From NCBI GenBank assembly GCA_025457805.1, contig JALOTR010000224.1:1-5676 (forward strand): a stretch of DNA of 5,676 nt, in the 5' to 3' direction. Below are positions 1-5,646 of the stretch, in pieces; position 1 is the first letter of the stretch; each line of letters starts with the position of its first letter. The position numbers and the translations under genes are program-made. The stretch comes from Akkermansiaceae bacterium. GTDB taxonomy: Bacteria; Verrucomicrobiota; Verrucomicrobiia; Verrucomicrobiales; Akkermansiaceae. Below the pieces are notes generated by a model, which saw only the letters and a list, made by a program, of their open reading frames with translations, did not search any database and was not told the DNA's origin.

Positions 1-1765
1 TGGCGGGGCCGAGTTCGAGCGGCTCGCAGCCGCCGGAGTCCGGCTTGGTTTCGATAGTGGCCGCGGAGCCGACCGCGAACTCATCGCTGGCGGAGGAGCC
101 CGCTTGGCCGAAGGAGATGGCGGAGCCGTTCATCACCCACCTGACCACCTTCTCGAGGTTGCGGCCGATGGTCATGGACTTCATCGTCAGCGCGCCGCTG
201 GTGGTCATGGTGAGCGAGCCGTTTGCAATCTCAAGATTGGAAGGACCGCTCGCTACCGCGCTGTTCACGACCACGTTGTAGCCGTCGATGAGGGCGTTGT
301 TCGGAGAGACCGGCAGGACATTCGGATTCCAGTTGGTGGCGGTGGTCCAGAGGCTGTTGCCGGCGCCATTGTCGAATGTCACGGAGCCCGGCGGTACCGA
401 GGGTGCGGAAATCGAGAAGGTGAAGCCCGCAATCCCCGCGCCGGTGGTGGCTCCGATGCCCGGAATCTCGCGGAAGGTCAGCGCCTGGCTGTTGGCGAGA
501 GGAATTTCGGCGAGGGTGCGGGCTCCCGTGGCACCGCTTAGATTGGGGAAATCGCTGTCGATGGTTCCGTTGGAGACACGGATGTCTCCGCCGCCGCCTT
601 CGACATAGGACCAGCTCTTTAGAGCCAGCGTCAGACCGGGCGGCGCGCTCAAGGTCCAGGTGAGGGTTTCCGGAGTGGAGTTCGTGTCACCGGTGCCATA
701 GTTCAAACCATCGATCCGGTTCGAATTCTCGCCCTGGCTGCCAATGCCGCCGCCGCCCAACTCGGTGATGGTCAGGGCTGCTCCGCCGGTCTGGCTGCCT
801 GTGAGGGTGAAGCTTTGTCCGAAGAGGGCCGGGTTGACCACCGATCCGACATTGGGATTGTCCCATTCCGCGACGGTCGCGGAAAATGTGCTGTTGGCGC
901 TGGTGGTCGAAGCGTCCAGGGAGACCACCCCGCTGCCATTGATCGAGAACCCGAGCGTGATGGTCGTGGTCGCACCGCCGGCTCCAATGAACGGCGGCGT
1001 GGGTCCGATGCCCGTGCCGCTGTTGGCAAAACTCACCACCGTGTCCGTGGCGACCGGGGGGGAGCCGAGAATCTCGAAGGTGAGGCCGCCCAGTCCCGTC
1101 CCGTTGCTCGAAGTGGGTGTTTCCCCGAAGCTCAAGGTGCCGCCATCGGCCAACGCCAACGGACTGTTCACTAGGTCAAAAGCGCTACTTCCGGATGCCG
1201 CCACATTGGCGAAATCCTGGGTGTTCGTGCCATCCGAGAACCGCATGTCGGCACCCGCGCCGCCGACCCCTGACCAGCTCTTGAAGCGCAGGCTCATGCC
1301 GACTGGCGCTGTCAGTTCGACGAGGAGCGTTTCGTAGCCACCCAGATTGCGGCCGTCCACGCGGTTGGAATCCTGGCCTTCCATGCCGAGACCCCCGCCG
1401 TTGAGAGTGGTGATGCTCAGGCGAGGGGTCTCGCTTTCCTCCCGCACGGGCACGATCTTCAGGCTGAAGGTCGTGTTGAAAAACCCGCTGTTAGAGGAGG
1501 TTCCCGCCGTGCCGCCGGTTCGGTCGAACTGGTTGACCAGATTGACGAAGGTGGTGTTGGTATTGGTGGTCGAGGCATCCAGCGAAACCGCGCCCGTGCC
1601 GTCGATGGTGTAGGTGAGCGTGATGGTGTCGTTGCCGAGCGGATTGGCCGCCGTGCGGAAGGTTCCGCTGTCTACGGGACCGATATTGGCAAAGCTGGCG
1701 GTGATGTCCCCGTGGGCGGAAAGGGCTGTGAGCGCGAGGATGAGGAGGATGGGTTTGTTGCTCAT
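1..1765 (-). CDS. Secreted beta-rich surface protein with two tandem modules, partial (N-terminal 588 residues)
   Basis: I translated the minus strand from the ATG at 1765-1763. The frame stays open for 588 codons and leaves the window without a stop, so the C-terminus is missing. The protein starts MSNKPILLILALTALSAHGD, a short signal peptide with Lys4, a hydrophobic core at about 5-16 and likely cleavage near Ala17-Gly19. The mature part is rich in Gly, Ser, Thr and Asn and has almost no Cys, as expected of an exported beta-structured protein. Residues 20-234 and 241-454 are two copies of one module. Residues about 456-588 differ: they contain SLWTTATNWNP (about 471-481) and a run of short beta-strand-like segments, like the start of the stacked-strand regions of verrucomicrobial autotransporter-repeat or PEP-CTERM proteins. 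A C-terminal PEP-CTERM or autotransporter anchor is possible but lies outside the window. No enzyme motif is seen, so adhesion, surface-layer or glycan-binding roles are guesses. There is no clear Shine-Dalgarno before the start. It is transcribed divergently from the hydrolase gene. The reading frame and export are confident; the function is unknown. Confidence 0.88.
   Translation of the reverse strand, partial: MSNKPILLILALTALSAHGDITASFANIGPVDSGTFRTAANPLGNDTITLTYTIDGTGAVSLDASTTNTNTTFVNLVNQFDRTGGTAGTSSNSGFFNTTFSLKIVPVREESETPRLSITTLNGGGLGMEGQDSNRVDGRNLGGYETLLVELTAPVGMSLRFKSWSGVGGAGADMRFSDGTNTQDFANVAASGSSAFDLVNSPLALADGGTLSFGETPTSSNGTGLGGLTFEILGSPPVATDTVVSFANSGTGIGPTPPFIGAGGATTTITLGFSINGSGVVSLDASTTSANSTFSATVAEWDNPNVGSVVNPALFGQSFTLTGSQTGGAALTITELGGGGIGSQGENSNRIDGLNYGTGDTNSTPETLTWTLSAPPGLTLALKSWSYVEGGGGDIRVSNGTIDSDFPNLSGATGARTLAEIPLANSQALTFREIPGIGATTGAGIAGFTFSISAPSVPPGSVTFDNGAGNSLWTTATNWNPNVLPVSPNNALIDGYNVVVNSAVASGPSNLEIANGSLTMTTSGALTMKSMTIGRNLEKVVRWVMNGSAISFGQAGSSASDEFAVGSAATIETKPDSGGCEPLELGPA
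404..1045 (-). repeat. Tandem protein module, copy 2 (residues 241-454 of the surface protein)
   Basis: This is the second copy of the module. It begins DTVVSFANSG, with VSLDASTT at residues 281-288, GGGGIGSQGENSNRIDGLN at 337-355, LKSWS at 382-386 and GGDIRVSNGT at 392-401. It ends TFSISAP at 449-455. The most similar segments keep the 221-residue offset, while the NR(V/I)DG region is offset by 215, so small insertions and deletions separate the copies. The divergence points to an old intragenic duplication, not a recent slippage event. The two modules are joined by a short Pro-rich linker, SPPVAT, at 235-240. Confidence 0.8.
1064..1708 (-). repeat. Tandem protein module, copy 1 (residues 20-234 of the surface protein)
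   Basis: This is the first copy of a roughly 215-residue module. It begins DITASFANIG, contains VSLDASTT at residues 60-67, then GGGLGMEGQDSNRVDGRN at about 123-140, FKSWS at 161-165 and a GADMRFSDGT stretch at 171-180. It ends in a TFEILG strand at 229-234. The landmarks recur in the same order in copy 2, mostly at a constant offset of 221 residues. In the VSLDASTT segment 12 of 18 residues match copy 2, and 13 of 22 match around FKSWS. The Gly-rich NR(V/I)DG motif resembles one I associate with PEP-CTERM-type beta-sandwich domains; that comparison is from memory. Confidence 0.8.
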
Positions 1766-1795
1766 GAAGTGGGTTTGCCGAAGTGATCAGACTTC
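1766..1795 (-). other. Small inverted repeat in the predicted 5' leader of the surface protein gene
   Basis: On the plus strand GAAGT (1780-1784) and ACTTC (1791-1795) form a 5-bp inverted repeat around GATCAG. GAAGTG occurs again at 1766-1771, directly against the start codon. In the minus-strand transcript, one GAAGU could therefore pair with either of two ACUUC copies, and the nearer pairing would reach the AUG. The arms are short and the pattern may be chance. No Shine-Dalgarno is visible in this leader. Confidence 0.25.
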
Positions 1796-1808
1796 TTTAG
1801 ACGATGAT

Positions 1809-1836
1809 AGTATGCCGCACGGTGGATATTTGTCAT
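1809..1836 (-). promoter_or_regulatory. Predicted sigma-70-type promoter of the surface protein gene
   Basis: Read on the minus strand, ATGACA at 1836-1831 matches five of six bases of the TTGACA -35 consensus. After 16 bases comes CATACT at 1814-1809 (four of six to TATAAT). TACTAT at 1812-1807 is an alternative -10 with an 18-base spacer. Transcription would begin near 1800, leaving a leader of about 35 bases before the ATG at 1765. The -35 is separated by one base from the palindrome at 1838-1854, the position expected for an activator touching RNA polymerase at a class II promoter. This is by inspection only. Confidence 0.45.
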
Positions 1837-1837
1837 G

Positions 1838-1854
1838 GTCCTCAAAGTGAGGAC
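1838..1854. promoter_or_regulatory. Palindromic operator candidate 1
   Basis: GTCCTCAAAGTGAGGAC is a near-perfect palindrome: 7-base arms GTCCTCA and TGAGGAC around a 3-base centre. Its length and dyad symmetry fit a dimeric transcription factor, such as a LuxR/NarL-type regulator. The reverse complement of the second palindrome at 1884-1900 matches it at 15 of 17 bases. It lies just upstream of the predicted -35 of the surface protein gene. It is unlikely to be a terminator because it is between divergent genes and has no T-run. Confidence 0.65.
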
Positions 1855-1883
1855 ATCGAGCACCTGTCCGGGCATCGGGGCAT

Positions 1884-1900
1884 GTCCTCGTTTTGAGGAC
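1884..1900. promoter_or_regulatory. Palindromic operator candidate 2, inverted copy of candidate 1
   Basis: GTCCTCGTTTTGAGGAC has 6-base arms, GTCCTC and GAGGAC, around GTTTT. Its reverse complement differs from palindrome 1 only at two central bases, and the likeness extends outward: ATGTCC at 1882-1887 mirrors GGACAT at 1851-1856. The pair therefore forms a 19-base inverted repeat (1838-1856 and 1882-1900) with 17 of 19 matches and a 25-base spacer. The palindrome centres are 46 bases apart. The outer edge faces the hydrolase gene. Confidence 0.65.
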
Positions 1901-1929
1901 TACCCGATTTCTGAAAAATGGCGAATAGT
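1901..1929 (+). promoter_or_regulatory. Tentative promoter of the GH71/99-like hydrolase gene
   Basis: AATAGT at 1924-1929 matches four of six bases of a -10 box. A 17-base spacer places the -35 at 1901-1906 (TACCCG), which is a poor match to consensus. Such a weak -35 touching palindrome 2 would fit an activator-dependent promoter and mirror the arrangement on the other strand. Transcription would start near 1936, giving a leader of about 85 bases. The evidence is mainly the symmetry, so the call is tentative. Confidence 0.25.
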
Positions 1930-2020
1930 CCAACCCGGCAAAGGTTTGGGAACGCGTCGTAAGGCAAGATCCCGCAGCACCCTTGTATCGCTTTCTGGAG
2001 CATGACGCCCAATTTTCTCA

Positions 2021-3319
2021 ATGAAAACCACCCACGCCGCCATTTTTGTGAGCTTTCTCGTCACGGTATCTATGAATGCGGAGACGAAAGTCGATCCGTT
2101 GATTCCTTACGCTGGAGAAAGCGTGAAAGGTGTCGATACCACGACCCTGAAGGGCAAGGTCATGGCCGGCTATCAGGGATGGTTCAATACTCCGAATGAT
2201 GGTGCCGGCCTCGGTTGGACCCACTGGGCGCGCAGTGGATCGAAACCATTCGCACCGGGAAATGTCACCGTGGATCTCTGGCCGGACATGTCGGAGGCGA
2301 CGGCTTCGGAACGCTTTCCAACCGGATTCAAACACGCGGATGGAGAAACAGCCTTCGTCTTCAGTTCGCACAATCGCATTACGGTGCTGCGTCACTTCAA
2401 TTGGATGCGCGACTACGGCATCGATGGTGCCTTCGTGCAACGGTTTGCCAACGGTGTGAAAAAAGAAGCCACGCGGCATCACAAGGACGTTGTTCTCTCG
2501 AACTGCCGGGAAGGAGCCAATCGTGGCGGCCGCACTTACGCGGTGATGTATGACCTGAGCGGACTCGGAGCCGGCGGAACCACCTTGGTTTCAGAAGATT
2601 GGAAAATGCTGAGGAACAAGATGAACATGGGTCGTGATCCCGCCTATCTGCATCATGAAGGCAAGCCACTGGTCGCGATCTGGGGAATCGGCTTCAACGA
2701 CGGCCGCAAATACACGCTCAAGGAATGCCGCGCTCTGGTCGATTTTTTCAAGACCGATGGCTGTGCGGTAATGCTCGGCGTGCCCACCGGGTGGAGAGAC
2801 CAGGTTCGTGATTCCACCACTGATCCGGCGCTCCATGACTTGTTGAAACTTGCTGATGTCATCAGCCCATGGACTCCCGGCCGCTACTCCAATCCTGCGA
2901 GTGCCAGCGCCCATGCCGCCAAGTATTACATACCCGACATTCAGTGGTGCCGGGAACAATCGATCGATTTCCTGCCAGTGGTATTCCCGGGATTCAGTTG
3001 GCATAACTTGAAGCCGCACGACCCTTTGGACAAGATCCCGAGGCTCAAGGGCCAGTTCTTGTGGTCCCAGTTCGCCGGAGCAAAGAAGGCGGGTGCCTCG
3101 ATGATCTATGTCGCGATGTTTGACGAGGTCGATGAAGGAACCGCCATCTTCAAGTGCACTAACAACCCGCCGGTGGGGCCAAGCCCGTTTCTCACCTACG
3201 AGGGCCTCCCAAGCGATCATTATCTTTGGCTCACCGGGGAAGGTGGTCGCCTTCTCCGCGGTGAGAGAGCCATGCAGGCCTCCCTGCCGATTCGCCCGGA
3301 ATCGGCGGAAAACGAGTGA
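2021..3319 (+). CDS. Exported GH71/99-like glycoside hydrolase
   Basis: This 432-residue protein is probably complete. It begins with a signal peptide: Lys2, a hydrophobic core AAIFVSFLVTV at 6-16 and likely cleavage after Ala20. There is no lipobox, so it should be periplasmic or secreted. The mature part has features I recognise from the GH71/GH99-like family: AGYQGWF at 49-55, WTHWAR at 66-71, DLWPDMSE at 85-92, a RHFNWMRDYGIDGAFVQRF stretch near 124-142, and a conserved C-terminal segment, PFLTYEGLPSDHYLWLTG, at 389-406. Near the end, MFDEVDEGT (366-374) places Glu369 and Glu372 like the E-x-x-E pair of GH99 enzymes, which act on alpha-mannosidic bonds; GH71 members cleave alpha-1,3-glucan. 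The substrate cannot be read from the sequence. The start at 2021 is chosen because it gives the signal peptide; no good ribosome site precedes it, and a GGAG at 1997-2000 is too far upstream. It is divergent from the surface protein gene and convergent with the two-component operon. Confidence 0.88.
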   Translation: MKTTHAAIFVSFLVTVSMNAETKVDPLIPYAGESVKGVDTTTLKGKVMAGYQGWFNTPNDGAGLGWTHWARSGSKPFAPGNVTVDLWPDMSEATASERFPTGFKHADGETAFVFSSHNRITVLRHFNWMRDYGIDGAFVQRFANGVKKEATRHHKDVVLSNCREGANRGGRTYAVMYDLSGLGAGGTTLVSEDWKMLRNKMNMGRDPAYLHHEGKPLVAIWGIGFNDGRKYTLKECRALVDFFKTDGCAVMLGVPTGWRDQVRDSTTDPALHDLLKLADVISPWTPGRYSNPASASAHAAKYYIPDIQWCREQSIDFLPVVFPGFSWHNLKPHDPLDKIPRLKGQFLWSQFAGAKKAGASMIYVAMFDEVDEGTAIFKCTNNPPVGPSPFLTYEGLPSDHYLWLTGEGGRLLRGERAMQASLPIRPESAENE

Positions 3320-3331
3320 GCCTTTCGCTCA
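3307..3331 (-). terminator. Weak hairpin between convergent genes, possible terminator
   Basis: TGAGC (3317-3321) and GCTCA (3327-3331) form a 5-bp inverted repeat around CTTTC. The outer triplets are the stop codons of the two convergent genes: TGA of the hydrolase on plus and TGA of the regulator on minus. On the minus strand the hairpin has a GAAAG loop and is followed by CTCGTTTT, which is terminator-like. On the plus strand no T-run follows. The stem is short, so activity is doubtful. Confidence 0.25.
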
Positions 3332-3961
3332 GGACAGATACTTGATGATCGCCTCCACCTTGCTGCGGACGTGGAGTTTGAAACAAATGCGTTTCACATA
3401 GGTCCGGACGGTGGGCACAGTCAGTCCCAGTTGATCTGCCACTTCCTTGTGGATGTATCCGGCGGCCAATAACTTGAGGACCTCTGCTTCCCGCGGGGAA
3501 AGCGTTTCCCGTTCGTCCTGGGTCTCTCGTTCTTCACGGAAATACATCGCCATCTTGCGCGCAATGGGACCGGAAAATGGCGATTCACCGGCGAACACGT
3601 CGCGGATTGCGGCAATGATGTCATTCGGATTGCTGGTCTTGAGCAAATAACCGCTCGCACCCTCTTTGAGGGCCCGGAAAATGTTATCATCCTCCTCGTA
3701 GGCCGTGAGCATCACCACCTCGAGTTCCGGCAGGTGTTTCTTCAACTCGCGGATGCAGTCAATCCCGGATTTTCCAGGAAGGTTGATGTCCATCAGGACA
3801 ACGTCCGGATGCATGGAGGGGACCTTTTTCTCCGCTTCCTCGGCAGAAGAAACCGCTCCGAGGAAGGTGATGTCCTCCGCCGCCTTGAGGATCTTGGCGA
3901 GGTGCCTCTGAAGTTCGGGATCATCCTCGACGATGACGACGCTCTTTTTCTTGGGGACCAT
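3329..3961 (-). CDS. NarL/FixJ-family response regulator
   Basis: This 210-residue protein has the full NarL/FixJ layout and typical length. The receiver domain spans about 6-122: acidic pair Asp13-Asp14 in VIVEDDPE, phosphoacceptor Asp58 in VLMDINLPG, Thr86 in MLTAY and Lys108 in YLLKTS. A charged linker (about 140-152) leads to a LuxR-type helix-turn-helix at about 153-209, with TLSPREAEVLKLLAAG and the recognition region LTVPTVRTYVKRI. It should act in the cytoplasm as a phosphorylation-controlled DNA-binding dimer. It begins 19 bases after the kinase stop codon, so the two genes form one operon and a cognate pair. The start gives a normal receiver N-terminus, MVPKKKSVVIV, although no strong Shine-Dalgarno precedes it. 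Its targets are unknown; the palindromes at 1838-1900 are candidates by location and symmetry only. Confidence 0.93.
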   Translation of the reverse strand: MVPKKKSVVIVEDDPELQRHLAKILKAAEDITFLGAVSSAEEAEKKVPSMHPDVVLMDINLPGKSGIDCIRELKKHLPELEVVMLTAYEEDDNIFRALKEGASGYLLKTSNPNDIIAAIRDVFAGESPFSGPIARKMAMYFREERETQDERETLSPREAEVLKLLAAGYIHKEVADQLGLTVPTVRTYVKRICFKLHVRSKVEAIIKYLS

Positions 3962-3980
3962 TGGTTTCAGGGTTTCAAAT

Positions 3981-5636
3981 TCAGGCCGCCGGCGCCCGTA
4001 ACAGGATCCTCAGGCCGCCTGCCGCGAGGTGCTCGAACCTACAGGTGCCGCCGATGGATTTCATGCGGCTCTGGATGCTCTCCAAGCCGTGGCCGGTGCT
4101 GCGGGATGTTTCGGAGATGCCAATTCCATTGTCGGTAATGGTAACCATGAGGAAATTGTTTTCCAGTTCGATCTTCATGTCGAGTTCGGTGGCCTGGGAA
4201 TGCTTGAGCACGTTGTTCACGCTTTCCTTCACGGCAAGGCTCATGTTGTGCCTGAATTCATAGCTGATAGGCTGGTTTTTCGTGATGAACACCGCATCCA
4301 CCCGGCACCGGATCTTCTTCAGTCGGCACAGCTCCTGCACCAGTCGGTAAAGGAAATCGACCAGCGACTCGAGGTCGTCGTTGTTCGGGCTGAGCATCCA
4401 GACCGTCTCGGAGAGCGCACCGATCAGGTCGCGTGACATCGAGGTGATCTGGCCGAAGGCCTCGCGGGCCTCCTCATTGCGGATGGTGTTGTCCGCGTGG
4501 GAGGCGACCAGCGAGATGTGCGAAACGCGGGTGCCGATGTCGTCATGCAGATCCAGCGCGATGCGCCGCCGCTCATCGGAAATCATCCGCTCCTGCTCGA
4601 GGTGGCGGCGGATTCGCCGCCGGATCAGGTAACGTCCGATCAAGATCGACACGAGCGCCAGGATCGTGGTGGTGGTTCCCCAGAACCACAGACTCTTCCA
4701 GAACACCACCGGCACGAAGATCGGGATAACTGAGTTGGATGGCAGGGTTTCTCCAGTCAGTGAGAGATCCTCAACCACGAAGCGGTATTTTCCGGGAGGC
4801 AGCCGCTCATAGGTGGCCGTGAAGTCACCACCAAGCGCCGTGCAGTAGGTTTCCTCCCAGCTGATTTTCAAAGTCTGTCCGGCCGAAATCCACGGCGGAA
4901 GGGGGGTGCGGGTGGTCCAGTCCGCATGCGCGCCGATGTCGTCATCCACGATCACCAGCACCGGCGAACTGTCCTGTGAATCTCCGGAATGGCTGGTGGA
5001 TGCCATCGACGGATGGGTGCCTGATTTGGCCCAGACAGCCTTTTTCCCATCCGGCAGGTGTCCGCTTGAAATAAGAATCCCTGGCCCGTCATCCGATCCC
5101 GACTCGGTAGAGATGCTCAGATGCTTGATCGCATAGGTCCCGACCAGCGAGGCCGGGCCGGCGGTGGACATCGTGAATATCACGGAGGCCGCGCCGGGCG
5201 GCACAGTGACCCTTTCCACCCGTGGGCTGAAAACCGAGTCCTCGACCGAGCGGTTCCAAACCGGGCTGCGGCCGCTTGCGGGGAACGAATCCACGTGGAT
5301 CGGATCCCCCTTTGCGTTGGTGAAAATCACCCGGACGAACATGGTGTCCGTCCGCTGGTTCCAATCCTCGTCGAGTCCTTCCAACTTGTAGCGCACACAC
5401 AGGGGTTTGGGCTTGACGAGGAAGCGCAGGGTGTCGGTTCCAGCCGGCACAGTAAGGGAGGATTCGCGGCGGGATGTCTTTTCGCTACCGACGAAAACCT
5501 CTACCGACGTGGCTTCCGGTGCCGCCTGTAGCCTGTGCAGCAAGATCAAAATTGCCGAAAACAGCAGAATTGGGCGGGTCGTAATCAAATCTGAAATCGA
5601 ACTTATCAGGGGAAATTCGTGATTCAAGCACGGCAT
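3981..5636 (-). CDS. Membrane sensor histidine kinase, HisKA_3 type, with Y_Y_Y-like sensor region
   Basis: This 551-residue protein phosphorylates the response regulator encoded just downstream. The N-terminus holds a hydrophobic stretch, PILLFSAILILL (22-33), followed by LQAAPEA, probably a signal peptide. Residues about 40-300 form the extracytoplasmic sensor. VRYKLEGLDEDW (81-92) matches the start of a Y_Y_Y domain and ATYERLPPGKYRFVVED (274-290) matches its end. The roughly 180 residues between them include a beta-sandwich-like stretch (about 97-175). A single membrane span lies at about 308-337, followed by a basic, charged linker. The dimerisation and phosphotransfer domain has His364 in ALDLHDDIGTR, the HisKA_3 pattern that pairs with NarL-type regulators. 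The ATPase domain shows the N-box Asn474/Asn475 in ESVNNVLKHS, DNGIG at 502-506, and GHGLESIQSRM at 515-525. No N-terminal beta-propeller is present, unlike many Y_Y_Y sensors. The frame stays open upstream to the window edge, but GGAG six bases before the ATG at 5636 and the signal-like N-terminus support this start. The ligand is unknown. Confidence 0.92.
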   Translation of the reverse strand: MPCLNHEFPLISSISDLITTRPILLFSAILILLHRLQAAPEATSVEVFVGSEKTSRRESSLTVPAGTDTLRFLVKPKPLCVRYKLEGLDEDWNQRTDTMFVRVIFTNAKGDPIHVDSFPASGRSPVWNRSVEDSVFSPRVERVTVPPGAASVIFTMSTAGPASLVGTYAIKHLSISTESGSDDGPGILISSGHLPDGKKAVWAKSGTHPSMASTSHSGDSQDSSPVLVIVDDDIGAHADWTTRTPLPPWISAGQTLKISWEETYCTALGGDFTATYERLPPGKYRFVVEDLSLTGETLPSNSVIPIFVPVVFWKSLWFWGTTTTILALVSILIGRYLIRRRIRRHLEQERMISDERRRIALDLHDDIGTRVSHISLVASHADNTIRNEEAREAFGQITSMSRDLIGALSETVWMLSPNNDDLESLVDFLYRLVQELCRLKKIRCRVDAVFITKNQPISYEFRHNMSLAVKESVNNVLKHSQATELDMKIELENNFLMVTITDNGIGISETSRSTGHGLESIQSRMKSIGGTCRFEHLAAGGLRILLRAPAA

Positions 5637-5642
5637 GCCAAG

Positions 5643-5646
5643 CTCC
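5643..5646 (-). promoter_or_regulatory. Ribosome binding site of the histidine kinase gene
   Basis: On the minus strand GGAG lies six bases upstream of the ATG at 5636, a normal Shine-Dalgarno spacing. It is the clearest such site in the window and decides the start, because the frame upstream is open to the window edge but has no other ATG, GTG or TTG in view. Confidence 0.6.

Noticed and set aside
744..1337. A 197-codon open frame on the plus strand
   Set aside because: It lies wholly inside the minus-strand surface protein gene, is dominated by Pro/Val/Ala/Arg from the antisense of GC-rich codons, and shows no family motif. The same applies to the other plus-strand frames between 45 and 1850.
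1838..1900. The palindromes as a transcription terminator or a CRISPR-like repeat pair
   Set aside because: They sit upstream of both flanking genes, no T-run follows either one, and there are only two inverted copies instead of regularly spaced direct repeats.
2002..2199. A 65-codon frame starting at ATG 2002, just after GGAG
   Set aside because: Only one base separates GGAG from this ATG, too close for a working ribosome site. The frame overlaps the hydrolase start out of phase and its product is basic and featureless, so translation is unlikely.
2591..3220. A 209-codon open frame on the minus strand
   Set aside because: It is antisense to the hydrolase gene, whose plus-strand product has a signal peptide and family motifs. 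The minus product shows none. The 154-codon frame at 2018-2482 is rejected for the same reason.
3872..3891. A third GTCCTC...GAGGA inverted pair, as a further copy of the operator
   Set aside because: It lies inside the receiver-domain coding sequence, the arms are separated by 9 bases instead of 5, and one arm lacks the final base. It is explained by codon composition.
4029..4436. A 135-codon plus-strand frame opposite the kinase
   Set aside because: It is antisense to the highly conserved kinase catalytic region (His364 through the G-box). Other plus-strand frames between 4381 and 5622 are likewise shadows of the kinase gene.
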